Shown here in pieces: positions 1 through 8,353 of a stretch of DNA of 35,231 bases. The DNA comes from Clostridia bacterium (GTDB taxonomy: Bacteria; Bacillota_A; Clostridia; Christensenellales; Borkfalkiaceae): assembly GCA_017462825.1 (NCBI GenBank), contig JAFTQI010000034.1, positions 1 to 35,231 of the forward strand, written 5' to 3'. The number at the start of each line of letters is the position of its first letter. Positions within the stretch are counted from its first letter, which is position 1. Under the pieces are notes generated by a model that was not told the origin of the DNA, did not search any database, and saw only the letters and a program-made list of their open reading frames with translations. The position numbers and the translations under genes are program-made.

Positions 1-32
1 AAAAGCTCTCGAATATTCGGGAGCTTTTTTTT
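1..32 (+). terminator. Terminator of a gene left of the window
   Basis: AAAAGCTC...GAGCTTTT arms enclose a short AT loop and are followed by a run of eight T. The stem starts at base 1, so the gene it serves lies outside the window. A-rich 5' and T-rich 3' flanks mean it could also work leftward. Confidence 0.75.
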
Positions 33-53
33 GTCGTATTGAGACCGTGTACG

Positions 54-86
54 AAAAAAAGCGCCCCCGACTTTGGTCGGGGGCGC
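54..86 (-). terminator. Terminator of the rubrerythrin gene
   Basis: An 11-bp perfect GC-rich stem (GCGCCCCCGAC / GTCGGGGGCGC) has a TTTG loop. Read leftward it is followed by seven T. It lies 25 bases past the rubrerythrin stop codon. Confidence 0.9.
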
Positions 87-111
87 TTCCTATATTATCG
101 GAGGTTTTTAA

Positions 112-750
112 TTAGTAGTTTTCAGCTCTTACTTGGAAATATGCTTGAGGATGCGCACAAACGGGGCAAACGTCGGGAGCTTGCTTACCCACTACGATAT
201 GACCGCAGTTCGAGCATTGCCATACAGCGTCGCCGTCTTTCGAGAATACAAGGTTGCCCTTAACGTTCGCAAGGAGCTTTCTGTATCTTTCTTCGTGTTC
301 TTTTTCAATCGCCGCAACACCCTCAAAAAGTTTTGCAATGTCTTCAAAGCCTTCTTCACGCGCAACCTTTGCGAATTCGTCGTACATATCCGTCCATTCG
401 TAGTTTTCGCCTTCCGCTGCTGCTAAAAGGTTTTCTGCGGTGGAGGAGATTTCGCCGCCGTTCAAAAGCTTGAACCAAATCTTAGCGTGTTCTTGTTCGT
501 TTTTCGCCGTTTCTTCAAAGATAGCCGCAATTTGTACAAAACCTTCTTTTCTTGCCTTGCTTGCAAAGTAGGTGTACTTATTTCTCGCTTGCGATTCGCC
601 TGCAAAAGCCGTTTGAAGGTTCGCTTCCGTTCTCGAACCCTTAAGAGTAGGGATTTCAACGAACTTGCCGCTTTGCTTACATACGGGGCATACTTCGGGA
701 ATTTCGTTTTCTGCTACATAGTGACATACTTGACATTCAAATTTTTTCAT
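112..750 (-). CDS. rbr: Rubrerythrin with rubredoxin-like domains at both ends
   Basis: This is a non-haem di-iron peroxidase of anaerobes, cytoplasmic, reducing H2O2 with electrons from NAD(P)H through rubredoxin-type iron. The 212-residue protein has three parts. An N-terminal CxxC...CPVC knuckle has C6, C9, C21 and C24. A four-helix ferritin-like di-iron domain spans about residues 40-165, with E52, the ExxH pair E85/H88, E118 and a second ExxH pair E149/H152. A C-terminal rubredoxin-like knuckle has C179, C182, C195 and C198. Classical rubrerythrin has only the C-terminal rubredoxin and reverse rubrerythrin only the N-terminal one, so this form has both. The start is preceded by AAGAGGT and by its own strong promoter. 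It is monocistronic, with a terminator directly after it. Family assignment is secure; the electron path is inferred. Confidence 0.95.
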   Translation of the reverse strand: MKKFECQVCHYVAENEIPEVCPVCKQSGKFVEIPTLKGSRTEANLQTAFAGESQARNKYTYFASKARKEGFVQIAAIFEETAKNEQEHAKIWFKLLNGGEISSTAENLLAAAEGENYEWTDMYDEFAKVAREEGFEDIAKLFEGVAAIEKEHEERYRKLLANVKGNLVFSKDGDAVWQCSNCGHIVVGKQAPDVCPVCAHPQAYFQVRAENY

Positions 751-806
751 AATTTTTACCTCTTGCTTTGTTTTCTTATTAGGATTTAGTTTTATTAACT
801 GTAAAT

Positions 807-835
807 AGTATAATACAAAATGAAACGTTTGTCAA
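807..835 (-). promoter_or_regulatory. Rubrerythrin promoter
   Basis: Reading leftward, -35 TTGACA (complement of 830-835) and -10 TATACT (complement of 807-812) are separated by 17 bases. The leader is about 50 bases. I see no obvious PerR-type operator. Confidence 0.85.
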
Positions 836-945
836 TAGTTTTTTATAAAAAAGTTTAAAAAATTTTTTTTGAGGGTATTTTTACAAAAATTTCACGAAAC
901 GGAAACGCAATTTTGATACGTATATAATATAATGAAAGAAAAAGT

Positions 946-974
946 TTGACAAACGGAACGGAAGCTGATACAAT
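946..974 (+). promoter_or_regulatory. Promoter of cardiolipin synthase gene
   Basis: TTGACA at 946-951 and TACAAT at 969-974 have a 17-base spacer. The TTG of the -35 box is in frame with cls and could be mistaken for its start codon. It diverges from the rubrerythrin promoter about 110 bases away. Confidence 0.85.
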
Positions 975-1002
975 AAAATTATGGATTTTGTCCATAATAA
1001 AG

Positions 1003-2604
1003 ATGGGTGAGAAATTGCGAAAAATTAGCGCGAAGAAAAAAAAGTGGATAGAAAGAACTGTCGCCAACGATAGGAGTTATAAGCTTTTCCTGTACAATAG
1101 ATTTTTTATTTTCCTGATTTTGGTGCTTTTGCAAATTATCGGGTACGTTTGGCTTTTGTACACGCTCGTGTATTCTTCCAAAATTGCGATAGCGGTGGAG
1201 GGAATGGTAGGGCTTATGGCTTTAATTGCGGTGATTTATTTGATCAACCGTAACGACCGACCGTCTATGAAGCTGAACTGGATTTTGTTGATGCTGATTG
1301 TACCGATTGTCGGCGTACCGATGTATCTTTTGTACGGTGAGGGCAGACCCGCGCGCAAGATGAAAAAGAAACTAAGCGCTTCGGAAAAAGAGAATGCTAT
1401 AGCCTTTCAAAACGCGTTTGGCGGCGTAGAGCAAAAGGAAGCGCAAACCCGCGCGGACACGATCAGTCGGTTTTTGCATCGATACGCAGGTTATCCCGTT
1501 GCATACGACGGGGACGTCACTTATTACGACAGCGGCGAAAAGATGTTTGAAAGAATGAAAACCGAATTAAGAAAAGCCGAAAAATTCATTCTTTTGGAGT
1601 ACTTTATCCTTTCACACGGTAAAATGTGGAATGAAATCCTACAAATTTTGCTTGAAAAAGCGGAGCAAGGGGTACAAATCCGTATTATTTACGACGATTT
1701 TGGGTGTATGACCTCGCTTCCCCCGAAATATAACGAATATTTGGAAAGCTTGCACGAGAACGTGAAAGCGATGCGTTTTAACAAGATTGTACCTCTTTTT
1801 GCGGTGCGTATGAACAACCGCGATCATCGAAAAATCCTCGTTGTGGACGGGAAAACCGCATTTACGGGCGGTATCAATATCGCGGACGAGTATATCGGAG
1901 AAAAACAACGTTTTGGGCATTGGAAAGATACGGGCGTCATGGTATCGGGGAACGCGGTCGCGTCCTTTATCCGTATGTTTTTCCATTTTTGGAACGCCTT
2001 TTCCAAGGAAAAAGAAGACGTGGCAAACTACCTGCCTGCAATCCTTGAAAGGGATAGCGGCGCGGTCATTCAACCCTACGATTCTTCGCCGCTCGATAAT
2101 TTGAGCGTTGGGGAAAACGTGTACGTTGATATGATTGAACGCGCTAAAACGTACGTGTATATTTTCACGCCGTATTTGGTCTTGGGTGACAGCTTGCGCG
2201 CGGCGCTTTGCAGGGCTACGCTTCGAGGTGTGGACGTGCGGATAGTGACCCCAGGGATACCCGATAAAAAGACGGTGTACCGACTTACTCGCGCAAATTA
2301 CGGAATTTTAATCAAAGCAGGTGTCAAAATTTACGAATACACACGTGGATTTATTCACGCCAAAAGTGTGCTGTGCGACGGAGAAAGCGCCGTAGTGGGA
2401 ACGATCAACTTCGACTATCGGAGTTTGTACCACCATTTCGAAAACGCGGTGTATTTTTCTTCCTGCCAAGCGGTGAAAGATTTAGAAAGGGACTGCGAAG
2501 AAACCTTTGCTATCAGCACCCTTTGCACGAAAGAGAACACGAAACGGAGCATGGTAGGGCGGATTGTCGATTCGCTTTTGCGGGTATTTGAAACTTTGTT
2601 ATAA
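1003..2604 (+). CDS. cls: Cardiolipin synthase (PLD family)
   Basis: The enzyme condenses two phosphatidylglycerols (or PG plus another donor) into cardiolipin at the cytoplasmic membrane. Counting from ATG 1003 gives 533 residues. Residues about 25-115 contain two membrane helices plus a third hydrophobic segment, followed by the LLYG motif typical of the PLDc_N domain. Two HKD phospholipase-D motifs follow: H275/K277/D282 with a GGINIADEY tail, and H452/K454/D459 with GTINFDYRS. I chose ATG 1003 because the in-frame TTG at 946 is the promoter -35 box. The Shine-Dalgarno sequence is poor, so the exact start is less certain than the product. A small zinc-ribbon membrane protein gene follows after 13 bases and is probably cotranscribed. 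Confidence 0.93.
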   Translation: MGEKLRKISAKKKKWIERTVANDRSYKLFLYNRFFIFLILVLLQIIGYVWLLYTLVYSSKIAIAVEGMVGLMALIAVIYLINRNDRPSMKLNWILLMLIVPIVGVPMYLLYGEGRPARKMKKKLSASEKENAIAFQNAFGGVEQKEAQTRADTISRFLHRYAGYPVAYDGDVTYYDSGEKMFERMKTELRKAEKFILLEYFILSHGKMWNEILQILLEKAEQGVQIRIIYDDFGCMTSLPPKYNEYLESLHENVKAMRFNKIVPLFAVRMNNRDHRKILVVDGKTAFTGGINIADEYIGEKQRFGHWKDTGVMVSGNAVASFIRMFFHFWNAFSKEKEDVANYLPAILERDSGAVIQPYDSSPLDNLSVGENVYVDMIERAKTYVYIFTPYLVLGDSLRAALCRATLRGVDVRIVTPGIPDKKTVYRLTRANYGILIKAGVKIYEYTRGFIHAKSVLCDGESAVVGTINFDYRSLYHHFENAVYFSSCQAVKDLERDCEETFAISTLCTKENTKRSMVGRIVDSLLRVFETLL

Positions 2605-2617
2605 AAGGAAAAAAAAG

Positions 2618-2959
2618 ATGAGTAAACAAACGAGAAGGCAAAAAAGGGAAGAAGAAGCGCGAATTTTGGCGGAGATGGACGAAGCGTTAAAAGAGCAGGG
2701 GTTGCCGCCGATTTCCAAAAACTTTGAAAAAGGCGAAAAGGAAGAAAAATATAAGCGCGAATACGACGACACGATGCCGCAAAATATTCATTGTCGGCGT
2801 TGTAAAACGCTGATGGAAAACGGGAAATGCCCCGTTTGCGGACACACGGTCTACGTGCCGATGAATAAACAAAAGCAGCGTAAAATTAAATGGATTGCGA
2901 CGGGGATTATGCTCGTTGTGTTCGTTGCGCTGTTCGCAATCCTGCAAATGTCGAAATAA
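2618..2959 (+). CDS. Small zinc-ribbon protein with C-terminal membrane anchor
   Basis: I do not recognise this 113-residue protein as a named family. The N-terminal ~50 residues are strongly charged (K/E/R-rich, probably helical). A four-cysteine zinc ribbon follows (C59, C62, C71, C74, with CPVC at the second knuckle). A single hydrophobic helix at about 91-110 ends the chain after a basic stretch, which suggests a tail-anchored protein with the ribbon in the cytoplasm. I start it at ATG 2618, eight bases after AAAGGA. The same frame extends back into the end of cls, but no good start lies there. It is cotranscribed with cls and closed by a terminator. Confidence 0.75.
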   Translation: MSKQTRRQKREEEARILAEMDEALKEQGLPPISKNFEKGEKEEKYKREYDDTMPQNIHCRRCKTLMENGKCPVCGHTVYVPMNKQKQRKIKWIATGIMLVVFVALFAILQMSK

Positions 2960-2964
2960 AACGG

Positions 2965-2996
2965 AAAAGCTTCCCGTAAAAACGGGGAGTTTTCTC
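2965..2996 (+). terminator. Terminator after cls operon
   Basis: A 12-bp stem with two G-T wobbles (left arm from 2966, right arm to 2993) and an AAAA loop is followed by a weak T tract. Confidence 0.65.
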
Positions 2997-3057
2997 ATTT
3001 TGAGGCTACCGTGTACGCGTTCAATGAAAAATTGCGAGGGAAATTTTCCGCGCGCTC

Positions 3058-3086
3058 TTTACTTTTCTGCGCGCACATGTTATAAT
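3058..3086 (+). promoter_or_regulatory. Promoter of the yhaO/yhaN-like pair
   Basis: TATAAT at 3081-3086 is preceded by TG at 3078-3079 (extended -10). A weak -35, TTTACT, sits 17 bases upstream at 3058-3063. Confidence 0.7.
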
Positions 3087-3115
3087 TAAGAAAAAAGAAC
3101 GAAAGAGAGTGGGTT

Positions 3116-4198
3116 ATGCGAATATTACATACGGGAGATATACACCTGGGCTCGGCATTCAAAAATTTTCCGAGCGATAAAGCGGCGGTGAGAAGAAGCG
3201 AAATTTTGGACGGATTTCGCCGTCTTTGCGCGTTCGCGAAAGAACAAGGCGTCGCGGCTGTGCTGATTGCGGGGGATTTATTCGACGAAAGAAAAGTCCC
3301 GCGCACGTTGCAGCAAGAAGTTGCGAATATTTTCGCGCTTGCAAAGCCCGTATGTTTTTTCTACGTGTCCGGCAATCACGACGGCACGTTCGCAATCGAG
3401 CATTTGCCCGACAACGTCTACACGTTTTCGAATAGTCAGGGTTGGAAAAGTTATGATTTGCCCGAAAATATCACGGTTACGGGTGCGGATAGCGCGCATT
3501 TTTCGTTTGCACTTTTCCACTCGCTCGCATTGCGCGGGGAACGGTACAATATCCTTCTTTTACACGGCGAAATTTCGCGTATGGAAACGGGTAGTGCGGA
3601 ATGTATACCCCTTGCGCACTTGCAAAACAAGGGAGTGGACTATTTGGCGCTTGGGCATATTCATATTCCCGACCGTACGCTGGAACGCTTGGACGGGCGC
3701 GGAGTATACCGCTATTGCGGTTGTTTGGAGGGCAGAGGCTTCGACGAGTGCGGCGAGCGAGGCTTTTTCCTTTTGGATATCCAAAACGGACGGCTTGTCG
3801 GCGAACAGTTTTATACGCTGGCAAAGCGTAAAATTCTCGAGTGCAGCGCGGATATTTCCGCTTGTCAAAACTATTACGACGTGGAACGCGCGGCCTTTTC
3901 CGCACTTTCGAGCGTGCGCGCAGATGATATCGTAAAATTGGTGTTATCAGGTCGGCATAAGCTCGGTTTGCGCAAGGATATTCCTCTCCTTACTACACGG
4001 CTTTTGCAAACCTATTTTTATGCGAAAGTAGTGGATAATTCCCGCGTGGCGATGGAATTCAACGCCTTTTCGGGCGACCTTTCAGAATGCGGAGAATTCG
4101 TAAGAGAGGTAGGCAGGTATGAGTTGAACGACGAAGAACGCGCGGAAATCCTCGATGTGGGCTTGAAAGCACTTGCAGGGGAGGAAATCGACTTATGA
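3116..4198 (+). CDS. SbcD/Mre11-type DNA exonuclease (YhaO-like)
   Basis: A calcineurin-like metallophosphoesterase of the SbcD/Mre11 family, expected to be a Mn-dependent nuclease acting on DNA ends with its ATPase partner. The signature runs in order: GDIHLGS at about residue 7, AGDLFDE near 53, GNHDG near 84, LHGE near 145 and LGHIHIP near 179. These supply the Asp, His and Asn ligands of the two-metal site. The C-terminal ~130 residues lack motifs and would be the capping/partner-binding region. At 360 residues it is near YhaO/SbcD size. It overlaps the next gene by ATGA, which indicates translational coupling and a two-subunit complex. The role in DNA repair is inferred from the family. 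Confidence 0.9.
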   Translation: MRILHTGDIHLGSAFKNFPSDKAAVRRSEILDGFRRLCAFAKEQGVAAVLIAGDLFDERKVPRTLQQEVANIFALAKPVCFFYVSGNHDGTFAIEHLPDNVYTFSNSQGWKSYDLPENITVTGADSAHFSFALFHSLALRGERYNILLLHGEISRMETGSAECIPLAHLQNKGVDYLALGHIHIPDRTLERLDGRGVYRYCGCLEGRGFDECGERGFFLLDIQNGRLVGEQFYTLAKRKILECSADISACQNYYDVERAAFSALSSVRADDIVKLVLSGRHKLGLRKDIPLLTTRLLQTYFYAKVVDNSRVAMEFNAFSGDLSECGEFVREVGRYELNDEERAEILDVGLKALAGEEIDL

Positions 4199-6405
4199 AA
4201 ATACTTTCTTGCTATATCGCAGGTTTTGGCAAGCTTGTCAATAAGAAAATCGACTTAAAGGATTTGACTGTCATCAAGCAGGACAACGGCTGGGGAAAAA
4301 CGACGTTTGCGGACTTTATCCGCTGTATGTTTTTTGGCTTAGACGGCGGTAGAAAACGGGAGATAGCGGAGAACGACCGTATGCGTTATCGGCCTTGGTC
4401 GGGCGGTACGTTCGGCGGCGCTTTGACCTTTGAATACGGCGGAAAAATCTATCGCGTAGAGCGCACGTTCGGACAAACGCCCGCGCAAGATTTTGCGCGC
4501 GTTTTGGACGGAAACCAAATGCTTTGCTATGAGTTTGGTGAGAAAGCGGAGCGCTTGGGCGAGTGTCTTTTCGGCATGGACGGGGATAGTTACCGCCGCT
4601 GTGTATACGTACCCCAAGGGGAGATTGAAACGGGGGAATTGCCCGATGGAATTAAAGCGAAGCTTTTGAGTCTATTAAGCGCGAACGAGGGAAACGGTGG
4701 CGCGCGCGCAATGGAAAGACTGGACGCCGCGGACAAAGCGCTTCGGGCAAAGCGGAAACCGAGTAAAGGGAAATTGGACGAAATCGACGAACGTCTTACG
4801 GAAATTCTTCGCTTGAAAGCGGAAAAGGACGGATACGCGCTATCAGCAAAGGCAGCTTGGCAGGAAGTGGAGAACGCCACGGCTGCGATTCGCAATGCGG
4901 AAGAAAATATTCAAAAACTGACTGTGGATATCGAAAACGAACAAAAACGGGAAACGTTGGAAACCAATCGCCGCGTTTATGAAGAAATGCAGTCGCAATA
5001 CACCTACGCGAGTGGGGAGCTTGCGCGTTTAAAGAGTTTTTTCGGGGAAAATGACCCTGCGAGTGTGAATACGGACGGTTTGCAAGCGGCGGTGGACGAA
5101 TTTTATGCCTTAAAAATGCAAGTAGACGCGAGCGCGGAAGCGAATGCGCTTGCAAAAACGCAAAAGGCGGAAAGAGAAGCCCTTCTTGCGCAAATTGACG
5201 CGAAAGAGCAACTTGTCAAAACTTATGCCGATTTCTTACGAAAAGAAGAAACGGCGGGGGCAGGTACGCAACGAAAGGCGAAAGGGAAAAAGATTTATCC
5301 CCCGCACCGCAAGAGTACGAAATGGATTTTGCTTATCAGTTTGACGCTTACTTTGCTCGGCGCGGCGTTTGTGGGTACGAAATGGCAGTTGGGCGCGGTG
5401 ATGCTTGGCGTTGGGGGCGTGGGCTTGCTTACAACCTTTTTTCGAGTCTTGCCGAGAAGAGAACGTGCGGTGGCAAACGAACCGAAAATTTCACAAGCCG
5501 ATTATGAGAAATACGAGCCACTTTATCAAGCGGCATTAGCTGAATTGCAAGACCTGCAAGCAAAATTTTCAGCGCATCCGCAGGAAAATGCCATAAGCGG
5601 CGAACAAACGCAAAAGGCGGCGCGCATGCAAGCGCTTGAAAAGGGGATTCGTGAATTTTTAAGCAATTTCCGTTACGAGGATATTTACGATTATCGCGCG
5701 GCATTGGAAACCTTGAAACGGGGCGCGGAAGATTATAAAAAACATTCGGTTACCGTACAAGAGTATACGGAAAAAGCAAAGGCTTTGACCTTTGAGGATG
5801 GAAATTTCCCCGCTTTTGCGCAGGACATAGAGGGACTGAAAGCCAAATTAATGGCGGAAACCAAGCGCAAGGAAGAAAACGTAGCTTTGCGTAGCCGTAA
5901 ACTGACGGAAGCGGAAACTGCGGAGGAAAAAGCGGATTCGTCTGCCTTACTTGGCGAAGAAGAACGCCTGACGGAAGAAAAAACGCGTTTGGAAAAACGG
6001 CATTTGGCGATTTTAAGAGCTAGGGAAATTTTGCGCCGCGCGCAGGAAAATTTGGCTTCGAGGTATTTAAACGGTGTGGAAAGCGGTTGTGCGCAGTATT
6101 TGAAAGAATTGAACGGCGGTATACTTACGCGGTTTGCTGCGGATGGTCGGGTACGCGTGGAAGAAAACGGCTTGCAACGGGAATTGGAGTACTATAGCAT
6201 AGGCTCTAAAGAGCTTGTGGATTTTTGCACGCGGATTGCGCTTGCGGACGCCTTATTTGCAAAGGAAAAACCTACCTTGATTTTGGACGACCCGTTCGTG
6301 AACTTCGACGATGAAAAAACGGAAAGAGCAAAAGCGTTCGTACAAAAACTTTCGCAAAAGTATCAAATCGTTTACCTGACTTGTAAAACGGAGCGTACCT
6401 TATAA
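4195..6405 (+). CDS. YhaN-like SMC/Rad50-type ATPase with membrane hairpin
   Basis: This is the ATPase partner of the preceding nuclease. The N-terminal half-domain starts MKILSCYIAGFGK and has a P-loop DNGWGKTT at about 30-37; the first glycine of the classical GxxxxGKT is replaced (Q29). Long charged helical segments (about 180-350 and 430-620) form the predicted coiled coil. The C-terminal half-domain has an IGSKELVDFCTRIALADA signature helix and Walker B LILDDPFVNFDD. Instead of a CxxC zinc hook, the middle (about 372-420) holds two hydrophobic helices separated by a few residues, so the coiled-coil tip should be anchored in the membrane. This architecture points to YhaN rather than SbcC. 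At 736 residues it is shorter than Bacillus YhaN (about 960). Function in DNA repair or end processing is inferred. Confidence 0.88.
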   Translation: MKILSCYIAGFGKLVNKKIDLKDLTVIKQDNGWGKTTFADFIRCMFFGLDGGRKREIAENDRMRYRPWSGGTFGGALTFEYGGKIYRVERTFGQTPAQDFARVLDGNQMLCYEFGEKAERLGECLFGMDGDSYRRCVYVPQGEIETGELPDGIKAKLLSLLSANEGNGGARAMERLDAADKALRAKRKPSKGKLDEIDERLTEILRLKAEKDGYALSAKAAWQEVENATAAIRNAEENIQKLTVDIENEQKRETLETNRRVYEEMQSQYTYASGELARLKSFFGENDPASVNTDGLQAAVDEFYALKMQVDASAEANALAKTQKAEREALLAQIDAKEQLVKTYADFLRKEETAGAGTQRKAKGKKIYPPHRKSTKWILLISLTLTLLGAAFVGTKWQLGAVMLGVGGVGLLTTFFRVLPRRERAVANEPKISQADYEKYEPLYQAALAELQDLQAKFSAHPQENAISGEQTQKAARMQALEKGIREFLSNFRYEDIYDYRAALETLKRGAEDYKKHSVTVQEYTEKAKALTFEDGNFPAFAQDIEGLKAKLMAETKRKEENVALRSRKLTEAETAEEKADSSALLGEEERLTEEKTRLEKRHLAILRAREILRRAQENLASRYLNGVESGCAQYLKELNGGILTRFAADGRVRVEENGLQRELEYYSIGSKELVDFCTRIALADALFAKEKPTLILDDPFVNFDDEKTERAKAFVQKLSQKYQIVYLTCKTERTL

Positions 6406-6456
6406 TTTCACAGTGAGAAATTTTTGTGAAAGGGTGAAAAATATTTACTCAAACGG

Positions 6457-6485
6457 TTGACATTATTTTTTGAAAGGAATACAAT
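6457..6485 (+). promoter_or_regulatory. Promoter of the ABC exporter operon
   Basis: TTGACA (6457-6462) and TACAAT (6480-6485) are exactly 17 bases apart. Confidence 0.9.
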
Positions 6486-6486
6486 A

Positions 6487-6508
6487 AATAGCGTATAAAT
6501 ACGCTATT
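6487..6508 (+). promoter_or_regulatory. Perfect palindrome at the ABC exporter start site (probable operator)
   Basis: AATAGCGTA (6487-6495) and TACGCTATT (6500-6508) form a 9-bp perfect inverted repeat around TAAA. It begins directly after the -10 box and ends before the AAGGA ribosome binding site, so it covers the transcription start. This is a typical place for a MarR, TetR or GntR-type repressor; no such gene lies beside it. A 5'-mRNA hairpin is the alternative reading. Confidence 0.65.
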
Positions 6509-6520
6509 AAGGAAAAAGTT

Positions 6521-8353
6521 ATGGCAAAAACGAAAACAAAGACAAAGCCGTTGAGCACCATTAAACCGTTGCTTGGCAGCGTAAGGGAATATAAAAAGCC
6601 TTCGCTAATCACGCCTTTTTTCATGGCGCTGGAAGCTTTTTGCGAATGCTTGATTCCCTTTTTCATGGCGCAGCTTATCACGGCAATCAAACCGCCCGAC
6701 GGGAGCGTAGTGGGCTCGTCGCAAGCGATGCAAGAAATTTTCAAATACGGCGGAATTTTGATCGCTCTTGCGCTTCTCTCGATTACGAGCGGCGTTATGG
6801 CGGGACGGTTCGCCGCGACGGCAAGCTGCGGTTTTGCGAAAAATTTACGGCACGATCTTTTTTATAAGGTGCAAAAATTCTCTTTTGCGAACGTGGATAA
6901 GTTTTCCACTTCGTCGCTCGTAACGAGATTGACGACGGACGTTACCAACGTACAGCAATCCTATCAAATGTGCTTGCGTATTGCGATTCGCGTACCGCTG
7001 CAGTTCCTGTTCGCCATCATTATGAGTTTTATTATCAATCCCAAGCTCGCTTGGATATTTTTGGCGATCGTGCCGTTTTTGGCGCTCGTCATCATTTTGA
7101 TTATGGCGTACGTAATGCCTTTCTTCCGTCGTATCTTCAAAAAGTACGACGCGTTAAACAATTCCGTGCAGGAAAACGTCGGCGGTATCCGCGTAGTAAA
7201 ATCCTTCGTCCGCGAAGACTACGAAACGCAAAAATTTGAAAAAGCGGCAGGGGAGGTACGCAACGACTTCACCAAAGCGGAAAAAGTGCTTGCGCTCAAC
7301 ACCCCGCTTATGACTTTCTTTATCAACTTCGCGTCCATTCTCATTTCCGTATTCGCGGCATACGCGATTATCGATAAGACCCATTGGGCAGCGTTTAAAG
7401 GTTTCAACGAAGGGCAGCTTTCCGCGCTCATTTCCTACGGGATTCAAATGCTTTCTTGTCTTATGATGTTTTCGATGATTTTCGTTATGCTTTCGATGTC
7501 GCTCGAATCGGCAAGACGTATCAGCGAAGTGTTGACGACGGAATCAGATTTAACGAGCCCCGAAAACGGTATAAAAGAAGTCAAGGACGGCTCGATCCGT
7601 TTTGAAAACGTGAATTTCAAGTATGCAAAGACGGCGAATAAGTACGCTCTTTCCGATATCGATTTGGACATCGCTTCGGGCGAAACGGTGGGCATTTTAG
7701 GGGGTACGGGTTCGTCGAAAACGACGTTGATTCAGCTCATTCCCCGTTTGTACGACGCGACGGACGGCGCCATATATGTCGGCGGCGTGAACGTCAAAAA
7801 TTACGATTTGGACGTACTCCGCCAAGAAGTGGCGGTTGTTTTACAAAAGAATGTGCTTTTCTCGGGTACGATCAAGGAAAACCTGCGTTGGGGGAATGCG
7901 CAAGCGAGCGACGAAGAACTTGTCCGCGTATGTAAACTTGCTCAAGCGCACGAGTTTATCGAAAGTTTCCCTGATGGTTACGATACCTACATCGAGCAGG
8001 GCGGTACGAACGTTTCGGGCGGTCAAAAACAGCGTCTTTGTATTGCAAGAGCGTTGCTTCGTAAGCCGAAGGTGCTGATTTTGGACGATTCGACTTCTGC
8101 AGTCGATACCAAGACGGACGCGTTGATTCGCTACGCATTCAAGGAAGAAATCCCCGATACGACGAAAATTATCATCGCGCAGCGTGTATCTTCCGTAGAG
8201 CACGCGGACAAAATTCTCATTCTCGACAGCGGCAAAATCGTTGCTTGCGGGAATCACGAAACGCTTTTGAAAACGAGCGATATTTACCGTGAAATTTACG
8301 AAGCGCAGACCAAGAGCAAAGCGCCCGAAAAAGAAGAAGGGGGTGAAGTGTAA
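6521..8353 (+). CDS. ABC exporter half-transporter, degenerate-site subunit
   Basis: First half of a type-IV ABC exporter (BmrC/LmrC/YheI-like group), 610 residues. An N-terminal six-helix membrane domain (about 25-330) is fused to a nucleotide-binding domain. Its Walker A is GGTGSSKTT at 394-402, with Ser in place of the usual second Gly. The signature VSGGQKQR is intact. The residue after the Walker B Asp is D523 rather than the catalytic Glu (LDDSTSAVD), and the switch His is replaced by Gln (Q554, IAQR). Its own ATP site is therefore the degenerate one, while its intact signature completes the partner's active site. The start has AAGGA upstream. Its stop overlaps the next start by one base. 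Substrate (drug, lipid or peptide) cannot be told. Confidence 0.93.
   Translation: MAKTKTKTKPLSTIKPLLGSVREYKKPSLITPFFMALEAFCECLIPFFMAQLITAIKPPDGSVVGSSQAMQEIFKYGGILIALALLSITSGVMAGRFAATASCGFAKNLRHDLFYKVQKFSFANVDKFSTSSLVTRLTTDVTNVQQSYQMCLRIAIRVPLQFLFAIIMSFIINPKLAWIFLAIVPFLALVIILIMAYVMPFFRRIFKKYDALNNSVQENVGGIRVVKSFVREDYETQKFEKAAGEVRNDFTKAEKVLALNTPLMTFFINFASILISVFAAYAIIDKTHWAAFKGFNEGQLSALISYGIQMLSCLMMFSMIFVMLSMSLESARRISEVLTTESDLTSPENGIKEVKDGSIRFENVNFKYAKTANKYALSDIDLDIASGETVGILGGTGSSKTTLIQLIPRLYDATDGAIYVGGVNVKNYDLDVLRQEVAVVLQKNVLFSGTIKENLRWGNAQASDEELVRVCKLAQAHEFIESFPDGYDTYIEQGGTNVSGGQKQRLCIARALLRKPKVLILDDSTSAVDTKTDALIRYAFKEEIPDTTKIIIAQRVSSVEHADKILILDSGKIVACGNHETLLKTSDIYREIYEAQTKSKAPEKEEGGEV

Noticed and set aside
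946..1002. In-frame TTG start for cls at 946
   Set aside because: This TTG is the -35 box of a consensus promoter whose -10 box is at 969-974, so it lies upstream of transcription.
981..1010. Nine-codon leader frame before cls (ATG 981 to TGA 1010)
   Set aside because: It starts about where transcription should start and overlaps the cls start, but it has no ribosome binding site and no codon pattern to suggest attenuation. Chance is the simpler reading.
6406..6431. TTTCACA...TGTGAAA inverted repeat after the YhaN-like gene
   Set aside because: Seven pairs with a 12-base loop and no T run; too weak to call a terminator.
7700..8190. Loss of catalytic residues in the first ABC half as a sign of a pseudogene
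   Set aside because: The frame is intact, and degenerate sites are the rule in one half of heterodimeric exporters.
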